The notes under the pieces are model-generated. The model was given only the letters and a program-made list of their open reading frames with translations, was not told the origin of the DNA and did not search any database. From positions 1 through 64,000 of the forward strand of contig JBAZWJ010000022.1 in the NCBI GenBank assembly GCA_041660385.1: DNA of 64,000 nt. The letters are read 5' to 3'. Positions 59,955 through 64,000 of the stretch are shown here, one piece after another (the first letter of the stretch is position 1; each line of letters begins with the position of its first letter). The stretch is from DYJE01 sp041660385 (GTDB lineage: Bacteria; Desulfobacterota; Desulfobacteria; Desulfobacterales; Desulfolunaceae). Both the position numbers and the translations under genes were made by a program.

Positions 59955-60905
59955 CTATGGTTTCTGTTTGATGGAAGCAAGAAAAGGTTTAAAGGTTTCC
60001 CATGTTTTTTTAGGGTCTTCAACCATGGGAAGATGTCCGATACCGCTTAAAACAGCCAGTTGGCTTCCCTGGATTTTTTTATGGAATTCTTCGGCATTAT
60101 CCACATGAATAACACGGTCTTTATCGCCCCATATGATCAGAGTTGGCGTATGAATTTCAGAAAGATGGTTTTCCATCAGACCGATATCATTTCGTATATC
60201 GGTAAAAATTTTTTCGTCCAGACTTTTCCGGGCGATTTTTTCTTCGGTCATGACAGCAATTGCAAAACCGGGAATATAGGGTTTCTTTTCCATAACAAAA
60301 TCTATCAGTTTTTTATATTCATCGGTATTACCGGCGATCAATGGGTTTATTCCTTTTTCCAGCAGCAAAATGAATTCGTTTTTGGCAACATACACACCGG
60401 CACTGTCCACAAGCGTCATGGACAAAACTTTATCCGCGTGAAGATGGGTGAGTTTCAAGCAGATTGCCCCTCCCATAGAATTTCCAATCACATGGGCCTT
60501 TTTTATATCAAGGGCTTCCATGAATTCATTCAGCCATTTTGCCTGATTCTCGACGGTGTAGCTCAAGTCCGTATCTGAAACGCTGTTTCCATGACCCGGA
60601 AGATCAAGGGCGATGATGCGGTAATCCTGGGTCATTTCGTCGGAAAGGAGAACCCAGTTGTCTTTGTTGCCGCCAAAACCATGAACCATGAGGACTGTAT
60701 CCTGGTTTTGCCTCGGATCTTTTATAGTGGCATTGTCCAGATAGACGATTTCACCGATGGAGATGGTTGTTTTCTTTACGGACAGCTCAGCACCGCTTCG
60801 TCGGCTGTCAATGGCCATGGTGTACAGCTTGTATTTCGAGCATCCTGAAAATAGAAGGGTTGCGATGACTATAAACACGACCGGAGTTCTTTTTAATAGC
60901 CTCAT
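59955..60905 (-). CDS. Lipoprotein alpha/beta hydrolase
   Basis: A 316-residue enzyme. The start is the ATG behind AAGGAG; it yields a lipoprotein signal (LLKRTPVVFIVIATLLFSGC, Cys at 21), so the protein is tethered to a membrane. MVHGFGGNKDNW near residue 75 is the oxyanion region, GNSMGGA near 144 the nucleophile elbow, and GDKDRV and GIGHLPMVEDP near 250-290 give the Asp and His of the triad. Esterase or lipase-like activity is expected. Confidence 0.9.
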   Translation of the reverse strand: MRLLKRTPVVFIVIATLLFSGCSKYKLYTMAIDSRRSGAELSVKKTTISIGEIVYLDNATIKDPRQNQDTVLMVHGFGGNKDNWVLLSDEMTQDYRIIALDLPGHGNSVSDTDLSYTVENQAKWLNEFMEALDIKKAHVIGNSMGGAICLKLTHLHADKVLSMTLVDSAGVYVAKNEFILLLEKGINPLIAGNTDEYKKLIDFVMEKKPYIPGFAIAVMTEEKIARKSLDEKIFTDIRNDIGLMENHLSEIHTPTLIIWGDKDRVIHVDNAEEFHKKIQGSQLAVLSGIGHLPMVEDPKKTWETFKPFLASIKQKP

Positions 60906-61551
60906 TACTTTTTCTCCTTGGGGCAGAATGTATTGAAATCTTTGGGTTGCGGCTGAAATAACAGAAAATAGTAGCTCCATACCGGTTCGCAGCATGAAGC
61001 TTAAAGTGGCAATACGTACCATGGAACAACAAGACTTGGCAAGACTTTGGCTCATCAGGATGAATGCGGGAGATGGATTATGGACGGGTATGAAATTGCC
61101 CCTCGTTCCAGCTGACTTTAACCAATAAATTTTACACAGCAAGTAATTATTAATCCTCAACACATAGTGACAGGATTTTTGAACATCGAACATCGAACAC
61201 TGAACATCGAATATTGAATAATGGCAGAGCCACCTCTGTCGCTTTAATAAAGCATTCTAAAATTTCATCTAATAATAATTTTGAATTAAAAACAAAAATC
61301 ATTTGATTCCTATCCATGTATTTTGAGCACTTTTGCACATATCAAATGCTACAATCCTTATTAGGGTGGTATGGATCTTCATGCAAGGAAAATGTACGTG
61401 TGTATTATCCATTGGAAGGCGGTTCCAAGGACTTCCTGTTCTTATATTCAATGCCCTTGCCATTTAAAACATTAGTGTATAAAAAGATTTAAACAACGCA
61501 CCGGCAATGGACAGCACGATTTTTTAATATTGGAATTTTGGAGATTCAGGC
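60906..61551. other. Gene-poor 646-base region with a 7-bp tandem repeat
   Basis: No supported gene lies here. A degenerate tandem array of the unit GAACATC, six copies (61181-61222), is visible: two exact, then GAACACT, GAACATC, GAATATT and GAATAAT. The remainder is AT-rich and must contain the promoters of the lipoprotein hydrolase and the TPR gene. Confidence 0.5.
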
Positions 61552-62763
61552 ATGGGACTGTTTTCATTTTTAATCAAATCACCGGAAAAAAAAGAAGCCG
61601 AAGGAGATGCGTATTTTAACGCCAGAAAATTCGGCCCAGCAAAACTTGAATATGAATCCGCATTGGAACTGATCGAAAAAAAACATCCGGATGACGCAGC
61701 CATGAAGGACAGGGTGCTGGAAAAACTGAAAAACAGCCGGGAGTCACTTGCCCGTCAGCATCTTGAAACCGGGGATAAGCTGATTGAATCAAACGCGCTG
61801 GATGAGGCCGAAAGAATGTTCTCCCTTGCCCTTTCCCTGACTGAAAATCCTGAATTACAGCTAACGCTAAAGGGTCGGATAGCTTTAACCATAAAAGACA
61901 TGCCTGAAGATGAAGACGAAGTCGATCAGATGGACGAACCCACAGAAGAGCCGGAAGACTACGATGCCGAGCATGAGTTTGAAGTGCTGTGCATGACATT
62001 GTCTGAAGAGATGGGACAGGCATACAAATCATACGGAGAAACCTTTAAAGAGGGCTTCCTTGCCCTGAGCCACGGGGATTTTGACCGGGCAGCTGTTCAG
62101 CTTCACAAGGCTATGGAAGAACATCCGTCCGATGACTCCCACATTCCCGTCGAACTTGCAACAGCCCTGATTCATCTGGGTCAAGCCGACGAGGCCATTG
62201 ATCATTTGACATTCTATCTTCAAAACAACCCTTCATCATTTCATGGCATTTCCATGTTATGCGATATCTTTTGCGAACTGAAACGGTTTGATCTCGCCCA
62301 TGGTGTTATTGAACAGGCCCCTGAAACCATGAGAAAATCTGCTACGGGAGCCCGTTTTAATGGCCGGATTTATTATCTTGAAGGAGATTATAAAAAGGCC
62401 GAAGAAATCTTCAGGGATGTGCTGACTGACAAGGGCTGGAACACAGACGTCGCACGGGACCTGGCCATGACACTTGGCGCCTCCGATCAAAACGAGGAGG
62501 CGAAAGCGCTTTATGCCGATCTTTTGAATCAATGCGCCGGATGCGGACAACGGCTCAACCCCCTTGATAAAAAGGCCTTTGCCGATCTTTCATTAAAAAT
62601 GAATGACTATTCGGATAAAATTTTGAAACTTTATCTGGAACTTGCAAACGACCATGAAGAAATACGATCAGATTGTTTTTCCAAAGCCAGCATGATTTTC
62701 AGCCGTAACGGAAATGAAAAAGAAGCAGCTCGATTTAAAAAACTGGCTGAAGCGACTGCTTGA
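61552..62763 (+). CDS. Tetratricopeptide-repeat protein
   Basis: A 403-residue soluble protein made mostly of TPR-like helix pairs: GDAYFNARKFGPAKLEYESAL at about residue 19, AERMFSLALSL near 85, AAVQLHKAMEEHPSD near 180, ALIHLGQADEAIDHL near 210 and GRIYYLEGDYKKAEEIF near 275. A very acidic stretch (about 120-145, DEDEVDQMDEPTEEPED) separates two repeat blocks. It has no signal peptide. TPRs bind partner proteins; the partner is unknown. The Cys pair AGCGQ near 325 is the only notable other feature. Confidence 0.82.
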   Translation: MGLFSFLIKSPEKKEAEGDAYFNARKFGPAKLEYESALELIEKKHPDDAAMKDRVLEKLKNSRESLARQHLETGDKLIESNALDEAERMFSLALSLTENPELQLTLKGRIALTIKDMPEDEDEVDQMDEPTEEPEDYDAEHEFEVLCMTLSEEMGQAYKSYGETFKEGFLALSHGDFDRAAVQLHKAMEEHPSDDSHIPVELATALIHLGQADEAIDHLTFYLQNNPSSFHGISMLCDIFCELKRFDLAHGVIEQAPETMRKSATGARFNGRIYYLEGDYKKAEEIFRDVLTDKGWNTDVARDLAMTLGASDQNEEAKALYADLLNQCAGCGQRLNPLDKKAFADLSLKMNDYSDKILKLYLELANDHEEIRSDCFSKASMIFSRNGNEKEAARFKKLAEATA

Positions 62764-63137
62764 TGGCTCTGGTTTACCTGATGCTGAAACGTTATTATGA
62801 TGATTGAGTTGTGGGGTGGACTAAGTGGATAAGTGGACGGTGGACGTGGACCAAGTGGACTTTGTGGACCCAGTGGACATGGACAACGTGGCCAGGTTGA
62901 ACTGAACATCAAACACTTTAATGAATCATTGTCCACCACGTCCATGTCCACATCGTCCACTTGGTCCACGATGTCCACTGTCCACAAAACCCACTTCGAC
63001 CCCATATAATCTCCCCACCTATCCATCAAAAAACTATTGACAACATGTGAACTCAATTATATTGATGAATCAAATTCAATATGTGAACACAATTAGGTCA
63101 CAGTAGATCATTCAACATCTGAGGAGCCGTATCTATC
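62764..63137. repeat. GTGGAC/GTCCAC repeat region forming a long imperfect inverted repeat
   Basis: No gene I can support lies in this 374-base stretch. About nine GTGGAC-type hexamers, some overlapping, others 2-3 bases apart (62816-62885), are followed after 45 bases by a mirror set of GTCCAC (62930-62985). One segment, GTGGACCAAGTGGAC (62846-62860), is exactly complementary to 62955-62969, so the strand can fold into a long stem. Confidence 0.7.
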
Positions 63138-63929
63138 ATGAAAACCCTTTGCAAGGATTTAACTGAAGAATACGACGCTCTTGATGATATGGTTTCAGCC
63201 CTTGGCCATGACGAATGGATGAAACCCACCCCTTTCTTCGGCTGGACGGTAAAAGAGGAAATCAGTCATCTGGTCTATTTTGACAGAGCTGCCAGGATAT
63301 CCATAGCTGGCAAAGATCTGTTCGAAGCCCATATGAATGAAATGCTGAAGCATGCCTCAACCTATGACGAAATCTTCGACTACGCCAACTCCCAAGGGAT
63401 GTCTATGGATGACCAGGACCTTCTGGCCTGGTGGCGGCGTGAGAGGAATGACCTCATTATAGCTTATGAGGCGCTGGATCCCAGTCAGAAACTTTCCTGG
63501 TACGGTCCGCCTATGAGCGCCAGGTCTTCGGCAACAGCCCGTCTGATGGAAACATGGGCCCATGGCCAGGATATCGCGGATGCCCTCAGCATCAAACGCA
63601 AAGGAACTCCAAGGTTGAAACATATCGTCCATCTTGGTTTTTCGACTTTTGCCTGGAGCTTTATGAATCGCAATCTTCCTGTTCCCGAGAAGAAAGCGGC
63701 GTTGATCCTAGAAGGGTCTTCCGGAGAGATCTGGACCTACGGAGAGACTGAATCGGAAAATACGGTAAGAGGGCTTGCCTTTGATTTCTGTCTTGTTGTT
63801 ACCCAGCGTCGTCATGTGAACGATACAGCGCTTATCGTGGAAGGGGATGCCGCAACAACCTGGATGAGCATTGCTCAGGCTTTTGCCGGTCCGCCGGAAG
63901 ATCCTCCAGTGCCAGGATCAAGGAGGTGA
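63138..63929 (+). CDS. TIGR03084-type DinB/maleylpyruvate-isomerase-like protein
   Basis: A 263-residue protein. Residues 1-160 form a four-helix DinB-like bundle with likely metal ligands in ISHLVYFD near residue 37 and ETWAHGQDIADAL near 139; the family (TIGR03084) is related to mycothiol-dependent maleylpyruvate isomerase. The later SCP2-like half (LILEGSSGEIWTYG, LIVEGDAATTWMSIAQAFAGPP) is usual for the family. It ends one base before the next ATG. Reaction unknown. Confidence 0.82.
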   Translation: MKTLCKDLTEEYDALDDMVSALGHDEWMKPTPFFGWTVKEEISHLVYFDRAARISIAGKDLFEAHMNEMLKHASTYDEIFDYANSQGMSMDDQDLLAWWRRERNDLIIAYEALDPSQKLSWYGPPMSARSSATARLMETWAHGQDIADALSIKRKGTPRLKHIVHLGFSTFAWSFMNRNLPVPEKKAALILEGSSGEIWTYGETESENTVRGLAFDFCLVVTQRRHVNDTALIVEGDAATTWMSIAQAFAGPPEDPPVPGSRR

Positions 63930-63930
63930 A

Positions 63931-64000
63931 ATGATGATAGATCACCAATACCCCAATTATTTCGACAAACTCTTTTCTTATTACTCTTTCCTCACTGTTG
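63931..64000 (+). CDS. Start of a gene running out of the window
   Basis: An ATG behind the excellent site AGGAGGTGA is followed by 23 open codons to the window end (begins MMIDHQYPNYFDKL). It directly follows the TIGR03084 gene, hence the same operon. Too short to name. Confidence 0.6.
   Translation, partial: MMIDHQYPNYFDKLFSYYSFLTV

Noticed and set aside
61150..61338. 62-residue minus-strand frame
   Set aside because: Runs through the GAACATC tandem repeat; its repeated RCSVFDVRCS sequence only reflects the heptamer.
62816..62985. CRISPR-like array
   Set aside because: Units are 6 bp with 0-3 base gaps, not 23-40 bp repeats with unique spacers, and no cas genes are near.
62631..63056. 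141-residue minus-strand frame with VDQVDDVDMDVVDND-like sequence
   Set aside because: It reads straight through the GTGGAC/GTCCAC repeats and the 3' end of the TPR gene; the odd composition is a by-product of the hexamers.
1..64000. tRNA or rRNA genes
   Set aside because: No T-arm (GGTTCGAATCC-like) with matching acceptor stems, and no rRNA-like sequence was seen in the gaps by eye; a tRNAscan run would settle it.

Overview
The window looks like chromosome of an anaerobic Desulfobacterota bacterium, most likely a sulfate reducer of the Desulfobacteria/Desulfobacterales. This is inferred from gene content: several ferredoxins, an hgcA-hgcB mercury-methylation pair, many PAS/GAF/Cache histidine kinases, an HDOD protein, LUD-domain and hotdog proteins, and dispersed GGGCGGGTT/AACCCGCCC palindromes. 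No rRNA, tRNA, CRISPR array, prophage or intact insertion sequence was seen. The genes are packed in short operons on both strands, with convergent gene pairs often separated by a REP-like palindrome.

Region by region. 1-8 kb: the end of an FAD-dependent dehydrogenase, panB, then a three-gene operon of an Lrp/AsnC regulator, an orphan McrB-like AAA+ ATPase with EVE-like segments and no McrC, and a cobalamin-binding radical SAM protein; an unrecognised 308-residue protein follows. 8-13 kb: ferredoxin, TIGR01777 epimerase, VOC protein, YhdH-type reductase and an HDOD signalling protein. 13-22.5 kb: ParB-like protein, hrpB and an EEP-family hydrolase in one operon, an ABC exporter, a LUD protein, cmoB/cmoA for wobble-uridine modification, and a single reading frame that joins a hotdog thioesterase to an acylphosphatase. 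22.6-29 kb: a broken Hsp20 gene, an amino-acid-type substrate-binding protein, a Cache histidine kinase with its response regulator, and a PIN-PhoH ATPase.

29-34.3 kb is the most distinctive region: a multi-cluster Fe-S protein, a TetR regulator, and an arsR-hgcA-hgcB operon with a perfect 10-bp inverted repeat just in front of the ArsR-like gene, plus an upstream radical SAM gene. HgcA (corrinoid membrane protein with the NVWCAAGK cap helix) and HgcB (two 4Fe-4S clusters with extra cysteines) together are the known determinants of mercury methylation. The ArsR-like protein carries CxC pairs and probably represses its own operon until a metal or metalloid binds.

34.6-46 kb: glpD, a TetR regulator, a REP-associated tyrosine transposase (RAYT) that may act on the REP-like palindromes, a Nudix hydrolase, a tandem pair of PilT/PilU-type motor ATPases, yfcE, a GAF-GGDEF protein, rsmE and a HEAT-repeat protein with a degenerate receiver domain. 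46-57 kb: a DjlA-like co-chaperone, two large histidine kinases, an SCP2 lipid-binding protein, a START-like exported protein, a membrane-anchored amidase, a 182-bp fully palindromic MITE-like element, and a MamK/MreB-like actin-family ATPase. 57-64 kb: an M20 deacylase paired with a GNAT acetyltransferase, an MBL-fold hydrolase, a lipoprotein alpha/beta hydrolase, a TPR protein, two kinds of short-unit repeat DNA, a TIGR03084-type protein and the start of one more gene.
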